Shown: positions 24,254 through 33,149 of the stretch, in pieces | Position numbering within the stretch: position 1 is the first letter of the stretch | How the letters are laid out: each line of letters opens with the position of its first letter | From: an uncultured Bacteroidales bacterium | GTDB lineage: Bacteria > Bacteroidota > Bacteroidia > Bacteroidales > Paludibacteraceae | Assembly (NCBI GenBank): GCA_937915765.1 | Contig: CALGHE010000021.1 | Coordinates: 1 to 64,000, forward strand | DNA length: 64,000 nt | Direction of reading: 5' to 3' | Translations under genes and position numbers: made by a program | Notes under the pieces: model-generated | Database searches by the model: none | What the model was told of the DNA's origin: nothing | What the model saw: the letters and a program-made list of their open reading frames with translations, nothing else

Positions 24254-25318
24254 ATGACTGATAATTATCCCTTGATTTCAATTATAGTGCCTTGCTATAA
24301 TGTAATTCAATATTTGCCAGATACATTAGATAGTTTGTTAAATCAAACATATGAAAATATTGAAATTATTTTAGTTGATGATGGTTCTGTTGATGGAACT
24401 TCTGATTTGTGTGATTCCTATTTAAAAAAGGATGATAGAGTTATAGTCCTTCATAAAAAAAATGGAGGTATAGTTTCTGCAAGAAATTCAGGATTTGAAT
24501 TGGTAAAAGGTGAATGGCATATGTATTTAGATGGAGATGATTGGATTGATTTGGATACATGTGAAAATTTAGTTAAGGCTATTTATCAGAATAGTAATAT
24601 TGATGTTTTTTTCTGGAATTCTGTGCAAATGTTAGATGGTAAAATTGTAGAAGGAAAGATTGGTTGGATTGTTGATTGTGACCAGAGAATTTATAAAGAG
24701 CAGGAATGTGTTGAGTTAGCGAGAAATACATTGATTTATAAATCCGGAATAGCTACTGCATGTTCAAAATTAATTAATACTAATTTTGCAATTAAGAATA
24801 AAATAATACATGACAACTCTTTGAGGCAGGGCTGTGAAGGCATTGAGTTTAGTTTGAGATGTTTTTACAACGCCGCTTCTTCTTGTTTTTTGAATAAAAA
24901 TTATACTAAATATAGGTATGTTCCAAACTCAATTTCAAAGTCTATAAGTGAGCGGAATGTTGAATATATTACTGATTGTTTAAATGTTATAGAGAAGTTT
25001 ATTGGTGCACTCCCAGAAAAACAATCTTTTTACCCTGCTTTTTGTCAGAGAGTTTGTTACGCAATAATAGCATTTGCAATGAGTACGTATTTTCATCCTC
25101 AAAATAAGGAAAAGTATCTTTTTAGAAAAAATAAGTTTAAAAAGGTTTTGAGGTCAAATCCTTTGTATAAGGAGGCTATCAGTAAGGTTGATTTGGGAGG
25201 GCTAGACAAAATGAGAGGATTAGTTATAAGGATGATAAGAGTTAGATTTTTCTTAGGTATAGAAATTATGTCTAACGTGAAGCAATTTATGTTAAAAAGA
25301 GGTAAATTTAACTATTGA
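24254..25318 (+). CDS. family 2 glycosyltransferase
   Basis: The 354-aa protein starts with NYPLISIIVPCYNVIQYLPD and shows IILVDDGSVDGTSD, NGGIVSARNSGFELVKGEW and YLDGDDWIDLDTC (DxD). I chose ATG 24254 because AGGAGGT lies just before it at 24244-24250. A Shine-Dalgarno this good is uncommon in Bacteroidota, and the longer frame would overlap the previous gene by 31 nt. The region near ATACSKLINTNFA is the usual acceptor-side block. The next gene starts 1 nt after its stop. Confidence 0.88.
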   Translation: MTDNYPLISIIVPCYNVIQYLPDTLDSLLNQTYENIEIILVDDGSVDGTSDLCDSYLKKDDRVIVLHKKNGGIVSARNSGFELVKGEWHMYLDGDDWIDLDTCENLVKAIYQNSNIDVFFWNSVQMLDGKIVEGKIGWIVDCDQRIYKEQECVELARNTLIYKSGIATACSKLINTNFAIKNKIIHDNSLRQGCEGIEFSLRCFYNAASSCFLNKNYTKYRYVPNSISKSISERNVEYITDCLNVIEKFIGALPEKQSFYPAFCQRVCYAIIAFAMSTYFHPQNKEKYLFRKNKFKKVLRSNPLYKEAISKVDLGGLDKMRGLVIRMIRVRFFLGIEIMSNVKQFMLKRGKFNY

Positions 25319-25319
25319 A

Positions 25320-26510
25320 ATGAAAAATAAAATAGCTCTGGTGACGTGTTATTTTCAGCATAATTATGGCAGCCAATTGCAAGCCTATGCTACTCAGCAA
25401 TTTTTTCAAAAGTTGGGTTTGAAGACAGAAACTATCCGTATAGATGGTTTGAAGAGAGAAATTAATAAAGCAAAATACAGGTACTTTCTGTCAAAAATAT
25501 TTGATTTAGGTACTATCAAAGACAAATTAGCAACAGTAAAAAAGAAATCAGCTAAAATTTTTAAGGGAGGAGAATTTGTGCAGGGGATAAAATTACGGGA
25601 AGCAAAATTTAATGAGTTTTCAGAGTCCAAGTTTAATCTATCTCGAATATATTATTCAAAAGATGAACTTAGTAGAAATGCAAAATTATACGATGCATTT
25701 GTTGTGGGAAGTGATCAGTTGTGGTTGCCTAGTAATATAGAGGCGGATTATTATACTTTAAATTTTGTGCCTGATGATATTTGTAAAATTTCTTATGCAA
25801 CAAGTTTTGGTGTTTCCTCTTTGCCTTTAAGGCAGTCTATTTTAGCCTCTAAATTCTTAAAACGGCTAAATTATATATCAACGAGGGAAAAGTCAGGAGT
25901 TGAACTTGTATCTGAAATATCAGGTAGAATAGCAACGTTAGTTTGTGATCCAACTATTTTATTTTCAGGTGAGCAGTGGAGTTCTATGCTTGCTTTAGAC
26001 GAAAATAGATTAGTTAAATCTAAATATGTGTTTTGTTATTTTTTAGGTAATAATCGACATCATAGAGAGTTTGTAAAAAAAATTGCCTCGAAAAGGGACT
26101 GGAGGATTGTTCAATTTAAGCATTGTGACGAATATATAGGAGCAGATGAAAAGTTTGCAGATTATGCTCCTTACGATTGTGGACCAAATGAGTTTATTAA
26201 GATGATTAGAGATGCAGAATTTGTTTTTACGGATTCATTTCATTGTACTGTTTTTTCAATGTTGTACAAAAAGGATTTTTTCTCATTTAGACGTTATAGT
26301 GCAGATGATTCAGTGTCTACTAATTCTAGACTATATAATTTATTAGAATTGTGTGATTGCAGAAGTAGATTGCTTAGTGGGTATGAAAATGAGGACGAGG
26401 TAATGATTAGTAACGTAAATTTTGATAGAGTTTCTGAAAGGCTAAAAAGTCTTAGAGATTACTCTTCTGAATGGATTGTTTCGTGTTTGAAAAAAGAGGG
26501 GATTTTGTGA
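25320..26510 (+). CDS. polysaccharide pyruvyl transferase family protein
   Basis: The 396-aa protein has the family start KIALVTCYFQHNYGSQLQAY and the central block AFVVGSDQLWLPSNIEADYY, followed by KISYATSFGVSSLP and FVFTDSFHCTVFSML. These correspond to the GSDQ-W and SFHG-type motifs of CsaB/WcaK proteins, which transfer pyruvate from phosphoenolpyruvate to make ketals on sugars; here the usual SFHG is SFHC. The following FrhB-like gene overlaps by 1 nt (TGATG), a pairing repeated in reverse order at 43-45 kb. Confidence 0.87.
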   Translation: MKNKIALVTCYFQHNYGSQLQAYATQQFFQKLGLKTETIRIDGLKREINKAKYRYFLSKIFDLGTIKDKLATVKKKSAKIFKGGEFVQGIKLREAKFNEFSESKFNLSRIYYSKDELSRNAKLYDAFVVGSDQLWLPSNIEADYYTLNFVPDDICKISYATSFGVSSLPLRQSILASKFLKRLNYISTREKSGVELVSEISGRIATLVCDPTILFSGEQWSSMLALDENRLVKSKYVFCYFLGNNRHHREFVKKIASKRDWRIVQFKHCDEYIGADEKFADYAPYDCGPNEFIKMIRDAEFVFTDSFHCTVFSMLYKKDFFSFRRYSADDSVSTNSRLYNLLELCDCRSRLLSGYENEDEVMISNVNFDRVSERLKSLRDYSSEWIVSCLKKEGIL

Positions 26511-27712
26511 TGATTGAAATTAAAGATAAAAGGAACTGTTGCGGTTGTGGTAGTTGTTCTTCAATTTGTCCTAAATCATGTGTTTCAATGAAACCTGATG
26601 AGGAAGGTTTTTTGTATCCAAGTGTTGATAGAGAAAATTGTATAAATTGTGGATTGTGTGTTAAAGTTTGTCCTATTTTAAATAGAAAAGAAGAGCAAGA
26701 AAAAGAACAAAAAGCCTTTCTTGTTCAACACGTTGATGATGTGATTTTACGAGAAAGTACATCTGGCGGAGCTTTTACAGCAATAGCAACGTCGATTATA
26801 GAAAAAGGGGGAGTTGTATTTGGTGCTTCGTTAAATGAAAATTTTGAATGTTGCCATACTTTTGTTGAATCTGTTTCTGGTTTAAGTAAATTTAGAAATA
26901 GTAAATATGTTCAGAGTAAAATAGGAAATTCATTCGTTCAAACCAAGAAGTTTTTAAAAGAAGGTCGTTTCGTTTGTTTCTCAGGAACTCCTTGTCAAGT
27001 AGAGGGGCTTTTAGCTTTTTTAGGAACAGATTATGAGAATTTGATAATAGTAGATGTTGTTTGTAGAGCATGCCCTTCACCTAAAGTTTTGGAGAAATAT
27101 TTAAATGTACAAAGTAGTCAAGGTGACTTAAGAAAAGTTTTATTTAGGAATAAATATTATGGTTATAAGTATTCAACACTTTCTTTATTTAGAGATTTAG
27201 AAGGAGATTATCATGAAGGAATAGATACAGATGTTTATTTGAGGGCATTCTTTTCAAATTTGTCCGTGAGACCAAGTTGTTATTCATGTGCATTTAAAAA
27301 GAGATATAGATTATCAGATTTAACCATTTGGGATTGTTTTGACGTCTATAAATATTCGAACAAGTTAAATAATGATAAGGGTGTTACGAAAGTTTTGGTT
27401 CAGTCTGAAAAAGGACTGCTCTGGCTTGAGTTAGCTAAAAAGTATTTGAATGTTCAAGCTGTAATTCCCGATGATTTAATTAAAGGTAATAGAGAAATGT
27501 TTAACTCTGTTTCGTATAATTCTAAAAGAGAACAATTTTTCGAAGAACTTAATCAAATGGAGCCTAGGATTGTATTCGAAAAATACTTTCCTATAACTTT
27601 TCGGCATAGAATAGAAAAAAAAATAAGATTGTTCTGTATTCGTTGGGGAGTGTATAGTTTTGCAAAAATGATGTTTAATAAAGTTAGAGGACAAAGAGAA
27701 ATAGAAAGGTAA
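26510..27712 (+). CDS. FrhB-like Fe-S protein (coenzyme F420 hydrogenase beta-subunit family)
   Basis: The 400-aa protein starts with two ferredoxin-type clusters, NCCGCGSCSSICPKSC and NCINCGLCVKVCP. It continues with the FrhB N and C domains: STSGGAFTAIATSI, FRNSKYVQSKIGN, CFSGTPCQVEGLLAFLG, RPSCYSCAFKKRYRLSDLTI and WDCFD. Members occur in many capsule loci next to pyruvyltransferases; F420 itself is not expected in Bacteroidales, so the redox partner is unclear. I chose ATG 26510, overlapping the previous stop by 1 nt. The enzyme may reduce or oxidise a sugar or the pyruvyl group. Confidence 0.87.
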   Translation: MIEIKDKRNCCGCGSCSSICPKSCVSMKPDEEGFLYPSVDRENCINCGLCVKVCPILNRKEEQEKEQKAFLVQHVDDVILRESTSGGAFTAIATSIIEKGGVVFGASLNENFECCHTFVESVSGLSKFRNSKYVQSKIGNSFVQTKKFLKEGRFVCFSGTPCQVEGLLAFLGTDYENLIIVDVVCRACPSPKVLEKYLNVQSSQGDLRKVLFRNKYYGYKYSTLSLFRDLEGDYHEGIDTDVYLRAFFSNLSVRPSCYSCAFKKRYRLSDLTIWDCFDVYKYSNKLNNDKGVTKVLVQSEKGLLWLELAKKYLNVQAVIPDDLIKGNREMFNSVSYNSKREQFFEELNQMEPRIVFEKYFPITFRHRIEKKIRLFCIRWGVYSFAKMMFNKVRGQREIER

Positions 27713-27804
27713 TCTTTTTGGTTACAAAAAAATCCAATAACAGCTCTTCTAACTTATGCAAAAGAGAGTTTTGTTGTGCAAATATACAAGATAAAAAGAA
27801 TGTA

Positions 27805-29706
27805 ATGTTTTTTAAATTGTTTTCATTATTTTTATTTTGCTTCTTCGTGAATCAGTGCATGTTTTCTCAGATGTTTGATTGTAAGAAAACTTTGACGAAT
27901 CATTTTGGATGTTGTTCGCATATAACAAGAGATTCGAAGGGAAAATATGATTTTCCGATTAGGGACGAAGAATTATCTATTTATTCCGAATTAAAGATTA
28001 ATTGGTGTAGAGCTGATTTAGATGCATATTCTGTTATGCCCCCAAAAAATGGAGCGTGGAGACCTCAGATTTTTGATTCTGTATTGGTCAGTTTGCGAAA
28101 CTCTAAGACAGAATTTTTACCCATATTAGATAGAGCATATAATGGGAAATTTGCGTGGGAAGGAATTTGGTTTGAGCAATATTTGAGATATGTTTCCAAT
28201 AGGTATAAAAATGATTATTTGTATTGGGAAGTAATGAACGAGATGGATTTAGTTAAAAGTGAACGAACGAATGTTTATGAAGGATATTTACAAGCTCTAA
28301 AAAAGTCTTATTCTGTTCTTAAAGAGAGCAATCCTAAAAATCAAGTGTTAAGTACTAGTTTTTGTGATGTTGAATATAAACTTTTAGACTATTTATGTGA
28401 AAATGAAGGCTATAAATATTGGGATATTCTAAATATTCATTCTTATGCTATTCCCGAAGAACTTCCTCAAACATTTCGAAAGGTTAAACTAAGAATGGAT
28501 AAGTATGGCTGGTCTTCTCCTGTTTGGTTGACAGAGTGCGGAATGAGTTCTGCTCAAATAAAAAAAGAATTGACGAATAAAGGATTTTATGAAGAGGTGC
28601 TGCCTTCAGCAATAAAGTCTTTGGGTTTCAATTTAAAGGATGTTGACATAGCAGTTGTTAGAGATGGCGGGTGGGGATACAGTGCTCTGACTTCGAGTGA
28701 AATTGATGCTTATTTGAGAGGTATTTGTAAAAGTGTTAAGAGTGTGAGTCTTAATGAAATAGGTGATTTGGCGATCGATGACTATCCGTTTTTAATAGTG
28801 TCCGGATCAGAAGAGTTTCCAATGAAATTCTTCAATTCTGTAGTAGAATTTGTGAGAAAAGGAGGTACTATAATTTTGACTAAGGGTATTCCTTTTTATT
28901 ACGACTTGCAAAAACAAAGTGATGGGAATTTTATAAAAAAGCAAGTTAATGATGCTTTTTTATATAAATTACATATGTCTGCATTATTTTGGTGGAGTAA
29001 TAAAGCTAAAAAACTTTCGGTTCCAGAGGTGCCCTCAAAAGTTAATTCAAAATTCTCCTATAAATGGGACTTTTCAAAAAGCAGGTCTGCGAGGTTTCTA
29101 TCTGCAGAAAATCTAAAACAAGGAGATGTTTTAGTGCCTTTAATAACGGCAGGTAATGATAAGTTTGAAGGTGTTGTAGCTGGAATTTACAAGTTAGATA
29201 GTGATTTGAAAGGCAATATAATTTTCCAAACAAGATTGGATAGAGAACCAAATTTAAGAGGAGACAGAGAGCAAGCAAGGCGATTAGCTAGAATATTTCT
29301 TGTGTCTTATGCATTCGGAATAGAGAAGGTTTTTTGGTATAATTTTCGTTCACGAGAGTCTGATGATTTTGATAAAGAATCTCATTTTGGATTGGTACAT
29401 AGAGATTTATCGCCTAAACTTTCGTTAAAAGCATATCAAACTTTGATTAGGTTTTTACCAGAAGGTTCTACTCGACCTATTATCTCTGTAAATGAAAATT
29501 TGTATGTTGCTCATTGGGAAAACACGTCTAAAAAGCATGTTTATGCTATATGGAATCCTAAAGGTATTCAAGAAGTGAATTTGGAACAGTATCAGAATAT
29601 AAAGGTCTATAATTATATTGGTGAGGAAATTAAAAATATTTCTCATTTAATAGTCGAAGATGAGGTTGTTTTTATAAAGTCGGATAGTTTATTGGTATTT
29701 AATTAG
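27805..29706 (+). CDS. secreted glycosidase-like protein (clan A TIM barrel)
   Basis: The 633-aa protein has an N-terminal signal-like segment (FFKLFSLFLFCFFVNQCMFS). A TIM-barrel hydrolase domain follows: INWCRADLDAYSVMPPKNG, then YWEVMNEMD with a probable acid/base Glu, and VWLTECGMSS with a probable nucleophile Glu. The order matches GH39/GH5-type enzymes. The second half holds another barrel-like region (VFWYNFRSRESDDFDKESHF) and a beta-domain tail. I chose ATG 27805 because it exposes the signal sequence; an in-frame TTG at 27718 exists. It may trim or release the polymer made by operon 1. Confidence 0.75.
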   Translation: MFFKLFSLFLFCFFVNQCMFSQMFDCKKTLTNHFGCCSHITRDSKGKYDFPIRDEELSIYSELKINWCRADLDAYSVMPPKNGAWRPQIFDSVLVSLRNSKTEFLPILDRAYNGKFAWEGIWFEQYLRYVSNRYKNDYLYWEVMNEMDLVKSERTNVYEGYLQALKKSYSVLKESNPKNQVLSTSFCDVEYKLLDYLCENEGYKYWDILNIHSYAIPEELPQTFRKVKLRMDKYGWSSPVWLTECGMSSAQIKKELTNKGFYEEVLPSAIKSLGFNLKDVDIAVVRDGGWGYSALTSSEIDAYLRGICKSVKSVSLNEIGDLAIDDYPFLIVSGSEEFPMKFFNSVVEFVRKGGTIILTKGIPFYYDLQKQSDGNFIKKQVNDAFLYKLHMSALFWWSNKAKKLSVPEVPSKVNSKFSYKWDFSKSRSARFLSAENLKQGDVLVPLITAGNDKFEGVVAGIYKLDSDLKGNIIFQTRLDREPNLRGDREQARRLARIFLVSYAFGIEKVFWYNFRSRESDDFDKESHFGLVHRDLSPKLSLKAYQTLIRFLPEGSTRPIISVNENLYVAHWENTSKKHVYAIWNPKGIQEVNLEQYQNIKVYNYIGEEIKNISHLIVEDEVVFIKSDSLLVFN

Positions 29707-30231
29707 GAACATGAGGGATCTTCGTATATTTCAGCTTAATAGAGAAGTCGAGCGATATCTTTTAATGTTGCTAAGTATTTTACTAAATTTAAAATCCAAA
29801 CTATTTTGTTGTGTTCAAATAAATTTAAGGTAGAGGAGTTTAGCCCTTTTTACAAGCTGATTTTCAAATTCCAATGGTTAGAGAATTTGATAAAAAAGAT
29901 TTTTTTTCTCTGCTATATTTGCTGTTCAGCACGAAATAAAGGAGGTAAAACTATATATTGCTAATTGGTATATCAGTAGAGTTGGTGTTATTGGTCGTAT
30001 AGCATCAATCGCTATAAGAACAATAGTTTTATATAATGCTCAGGGTGGCATTATATATGAAAGTGTCAAAGTGTAAGCATATGTTTTTGTTTTTTAGATG
30101 ATTTATTATCAATATTGACAGATAGAATTATTTGTATTTCAGAAAAATAAAAATGATGTGCTTCTGTTGGTGTAATATATTTTATATGGGTAAATAAGCC
30201 TTTAACTTCATTAATATTTTAGAAAATTTAT
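29707..30231 (+). other. 525-bp gap holding glycosyltransferase remains
   Basis: No complete ORF is present. Most of it is the dead GT4 gene listed separately (29764-30076). The last 155 nt before the next gene are AT-rich; I see no clear promoter or terminator. Confidence 0.6.
29764..30076 (+). pseudogene. decayed GT4 glycosyltransferase, N-terminal part
   Basis: Two open pieces in different frames read as parts of one GT4 enzyme. The first (29764-29961) gives NVAKYFTKFKIQTILLCSNK and FSPFYKLIFKF. The second (29969-30076) gives SRVGVIGRIASIAIRTIVLY followed by NAQGG, which matches the GT4 pattern S-aG-vGRiA-----i-tiY--HG. The same block is intact in the neighbouring gene as SAKGGVVGRIAGW. 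No start or C-terminal half is present. Confidence 0.6.
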
Positions 30232-31329
30232 ATGAAAATACTACATATAACTCAAATGATAGGAGGTTTGGATGTGTATGTCGGGAATGCTATCCTTTAT
30301 TCAAATGAAGAACATGAGTATGTTGTTGTACATGGTAAAGAGGATAGAAGCGAGGTTTTGTCTCGTGAGAATTCTTGTGTGAAGGAATATAAAGTTGATT
30401 TGTATAGGAAAATTAATTTATTTAATGATTTCCTTTGTTTGTTGCAAGTTGTTAAGATAATTAAAAGAGAGGAGCCAGATGTTATTCATTGTCATTCTGC
30501 AAAAGGTGGCGTTGTCGGGAGAATAGCAGGATGGATAACTAGAAAAAAAACATATTATACACCTCATGCATTTTCTTTTTTATCAGCCAATAAAGGGTAT
30601 AAGCGTAAATTATATCTATTCTTGGAAAGGATTTGCAAACTAAATTCGTATTTGTTGGCCTGTTCTGAATCGGAAAGAGAAATAGGGTTAAATGAAGTTG
30701 GTTATAAAGTTGATAGAGCTCTTGTTTGGCGTAATTCAGTTCCTATGCCGAGATTTATAGATGATTTTAGCTTAGATTATAAGTGTCCTTTCATTTGTTA
30801 CATAGGTCGTCCTTCTTATCAAAAGAATACACTTTTTTTGATTGATGTTGTTAAAAAAGTAACTGAAAAGAAGCCAGGAATAAAATTTGTGTTGTTGGGT
30901 GTAGGGCATTATTCTCCATTGCTAGAGGTTGTTAAAAAGAAAATATTAGAATTAGATTTAGAAGACGTTGTTGAGTTAGTTCCATGGTTAGAACACGAAG
31001 AGACAATGAGTTATTTAAATAAATCGTTATTTTATTTGACTGTTGCGAAATATGAAGGTCTTCCGTTAGCTGTTGTTGAAGCAATGGCATTGGGCAAGGC
31101 TATAGTTGCATCTGATGTAGTTGGGAATAGGGATTGTGTTATAGATGGTTATAATGGGAGACTAATTAAGGAAGATGATGTTTCAGAATTCTCAAAAACA
31201 ATTTGTTATTTGATTGATAATGAAGAGTGTCGTAATCAGTATGAAGTAAATTCTAAAATTATGTTTAGAGATTCATTCGATATAACGAGTAGAATTTCAT
31301 TATTGTACGAAATATATATGAAAAAGTAA
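30232..31329 (+). CDS. family 4 glycosyltransferase
   Basis: The 365-aa GT-B enzyme shows KILHITQMIGGLDVYVGNAI, VIHCHSAKGGVVGRIAGWIT, YYTPHAFSF, ICYIGRPSYQKN and the donor-site block KYEGLPLAVVEAMALG with the EX7E pattern. The length is complete for the family. It lies between two dead GT4 pieces, suggesting this part of the locus has lost and gained transferases repeatedly. The SAKGG/HAFSF combination is typical for N-acetylgalactosaminyl- or fucosamine-type capsule transferases, but specificity is not certain. Confidence 0.88.
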   Translation: MKILHITQMIGGLDVYVGNAILYSNEEHEYVVVHGKEDRSEVLSRENSCVKEYKVDLYRKINLFNDFLCLLQVVKIIKREEPDVIHCHSAKGGVVGRIAGWITRKKTYYTPHAFSFLSANKGYKRKLYLFLERICKLNSYLLACSESEREIGLNEVGYKVDRALVWRNSVPMPRFIDDFSLDYKCPFICYIGRPSYQKNTLFLIDVVKKVTEKKPGIKFVLLGVGHYSPLLEVVKKKILELDLEDVVELVPWLEHEETMSYLNKSLFYLTVAKYEGLPLAVVEAMALGKAIVASDVVGNRDCVIDGYNGRLIKEDDVSEFSKTICYLIDNEECRNQYEVNSKIMFRDSFDITSRISLLYEIYMKK

Positions 31330-31622
31330 ACGTTCAAGTAATTGTCGTTTTACCATCTTCTCATGAAGGGTTACCTATTGCGCTATTAGAGGTAATGAGT
31401 TATGGGTTGCCTGCAGTTGTGAGTGATATTCCTGCTAATCTTGAGGTTGGTCTTCCTGATTCAGATTATTTTAAAGTAGGTGATGTAAATCATCTTTCAG
31501 AAGTGTTGAGGCGGAAGTTAGATGAGATTGCCCAATACCCGCGGATAGCATACGACATGACCAAGTATAAGTGGGATACTATTGCAGAGCAGACGATGGA
31601 GGTGTATAAATCTATTTTGTAG
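31329..31622 (+). pseudogene. orphan C-terminal fragment of a GT4 glycosyltransferase
   Basis: The frame starts inside the stop codon of the previous gene. It reads VVLPSSHEGLPIALLEVMSY, then GLPAVVSDIPANLEVGLPDS, a WDTIAEQTMEVYKSI helix and a stop. This is only the nucleotide-sugar half of a GT4 enzyme (EX7E region to C-terminal helix). The preceding GT4 gene already has its own complete C-terminus, so this is a leftover of another gene. A short product from ATG 31395 is possible but would be non-functional. Confidence 0.75.
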
Positions 31623-31666
31623 TAAGTATCCAATTTGGGTGTCTTGCCAAGTTCGTTTAGAAAATT

Positions 31667-31674
31667 TATATTTG
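31667..31674 (+). promoter_or_regulatory. probable internal promoter before the small ORF and 31811 gene
   Basis: TATATTTG followed by C matches the -7 consensus. CTTG 20 nt upstream is one base from the -33 TTTG. It would start an independent transcript around 31681 for the unrecognised gene behind the dead GT4. Confidence 0.55.
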
Positions 31675-31694
31675 CGACAAAAATAAGGAGCGAT

Positions 31695-31799
31695 GTGATA
31701 AACAGCAAAGAAATAGATCGTGCGAAGTTTATCAAAGATGCAGAAAATAAAAAGAGTGAAACTCAAAATAAATTTAAACGGAGTCTTAAGTTTAATTGA
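31695..31799 (+). CDS. 34-aa lysine-rich small ORF
   Basis: GTG 31695 is preceded by AAGGAG four nt upstream, and the frame runs to TGA 31797-31799. The peptide (INSKEIDRAKFIKDAENKKS then ETQNKFKRSLKFN) is strongly basic and helical. It lies just behind a -7 box and 11 nt before the next gene, so it could be a leader peptide or small partner. Evidence is limited to the ribosome-binding site, promoter and spacing. Confidence 0.35.
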   Translation: MINSKEIDRAKFIKDAENKKSETQNKFKRSLKFN

Positions 31800-31810
31800 A
31801 GTTTACAAAA

Positions 31811-32797
31811 ATGGGAAAACAAGAAAATACGCAAAAAAGAGAGGGTGTATATTTTGAAAAAATGTGTTCTACTCCCTCGTTTTACTCTCCAAATATTGGA
31901 ATAATGAAGAAGGTTTTGGATAAAAAATCTTCAAATTATTCTAACTTAAAAGTATTTCTTCAAAAGATTTATGAAGCGCTTTACCCTAATTTGGATATGT
32001 ACAATATCTATGAATTTCTTCAACAGTTAAATCACAATGATAAAATAGTTCAAAGTTCATCTTTGCTTGAAGACAGTTTAGAGAACTTGGTGGAAAAATA
32101 TCCGCGATGGCAACCTGCACGTGCACGCAATAATGGTAGTTGGATTCAAATTGGTTACTCGTTAAAAGAAGACAATGGGAAAGTTTATCCTGCTCAACCT
32201 GAAGACATAAAGGTTTATGCTACGTTTAAGGATTCAAATATTCAAGATGTATATGTCAAATCAATTGAGTATTTGTTGCAAAATGCGAGGAACGTTTTTG
32301 TTGCAAAAATAGCAACATGTAACAGAGCCGACCAAACATGTTATTGGCTTTCAAAAGAAGATTTTTCTCATTTGGAAGATTTTTATAAATCGTATTCTGA
32401 CGAATTAGTAACATCTATGCCGCTTGTTGCATATAAAGGTAAGTTGGGAATTAGTAAAGAGTTTCCTGATGATAGCCATAATGCAACCCAAGCTGATATT
32501 ATTGCGGACTATTTGAAAGATATAAAAGATGTTGCGCAAATTGATGTTGAAGATATGTATAATAATTTCATTGCCAAATGGAATAAGGGTGATTGTGAAG
32601 AAAGACATTATTGCAAATTTAAGAATATGTCGGCGTTTTCTTTTGTTGTAATATTAGACACTTTGGACGCTGTTTTAAGTGCAAAAGGACTGACAAATGA
32701 TAGTTTTCTTCTAAATGATGACAAGAAAATTTGGTGGGCTCTTTATCAGAGTAGAAGCTGGGAAGAGGTTAACAGATATTTAAAAGAAGAAGTTTAA
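31811..32797 (+). CDS. unrecognised 328-aa protein
   Basis: I do not recognise this family. The product is soluble, with no signal or membrane segment. Features seen: a charged start, a conserved-looking RWQPARARNNGSWIQIGYSL block, a mixed alpha/beta middle (VYATFKDSNIQDVYVKSIEY and FVAKIATCNRADQTCYWLSK), a DDSHNATQADIIADYLKDI helix, and an acidic C-terminal part with WWALYQSRSWEEVNRYLKEE. The start chosen is ATG 31811, because the upstream TTG has no support. A promoter and a small ORF precede it. Sitting between glycosyltransferase debris, it is probably an accessory gene rather than polysaccharide machinery. Confidence 0.7.
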   Translation: MGKQENTQKREGVYFEKMCSTPSFYSPNIGIMKKVLDKKSSNYSNLKVFLQKIYEALYPNLDMYNIYEFLQQLNHNDKIVQSSSLLEDSLENLVEKYPRWQPARARNNGSWIQIGYSLKEDNGKVYPAQPEDIKVYATFKDSNIQDVYVKSIEYLLQNARNVFVAKIATCNRADQTCYWLSKEDFSHLEDFYKSYSDELVTSMPLVAYKGKLGISKEFPDDSHNATQADIIADYLKDIKDVAQIDVEDMYNNFIAKWNKGDCEERHYCKFKNMSAFSFVVILDTLDAVLSAKGLTNDSFLLNDDKKIWWALYQSRSWEEVNRYLKEEV

Positions 32798-33018
32798 TTT
32801 AAATACCCGTTATACGCTATTCAAAGAACTCCAACACGCAAGGGTTATGGCATCTTGGTCTTGATGTATCTGACAAGATCAAGTATGAGCGGGATACAAT
32901 AACGCTCGGGCTGTAGAGGTGAATAAGAAGAGACTGCGACTCTAACTCCGGAGTGTATGGATAAAATGATAATTCATGAAGTTGAAGAAGAATTGTTATT
33001 TCCTTTGAAGATATTATG

Positions 33019-33042
33019 CGGCTCAATTTTGAGCCGTTTTTT
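33019..33042 (+). terminator. intrinsic terminator at the end of operon 1 region
   Basis: CGGCTCAA and TTGAGCCG form a perfect 8-bp stem around TT, followed by TTTTTTG. It separates the operon 1 region from the AAA-ATPase-like gene. Confidence 0.85.
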
Positions 33043-33123
33043 GTATTAAAGAGTTTTTGAAGATTTGCACAAACGATTTTATATAAATTTTGTTTCAACT
33101 TTATGAAATCACATTGAAACCAT

Positions 33124-33131
33124 TATCTTTG
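33124..33131 (+). promoter_or_regulatory. promoter -7 box of the AAA-ATPase-like gene
   Basis: TATCTTTG fits the -7 consensus 18 nt before the ATG. The -33 region (TTTA at about 20 nt spacing) is weak. Confidence 0.5.
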
Positions 33132-33149
33132 TGGTAAAATCAAAAGTTT

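Larger units (their letters stand above)
32798..33149 (+). other. 352-bp gap with GT4 debris, terminator and promoter
   Basis: At 32871-32930 a short piece reads DKIKYERDTITLGL and, after one shift, AVEVNKK. This resembles the C-terminal helix of GT4 enzymes, as in KYKWDTIAEQTMEVYKS at the end of the fragment at 31622. A terminator (33019-33042) and a promoter (33124-33131) follow. Confidence 0.6.
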
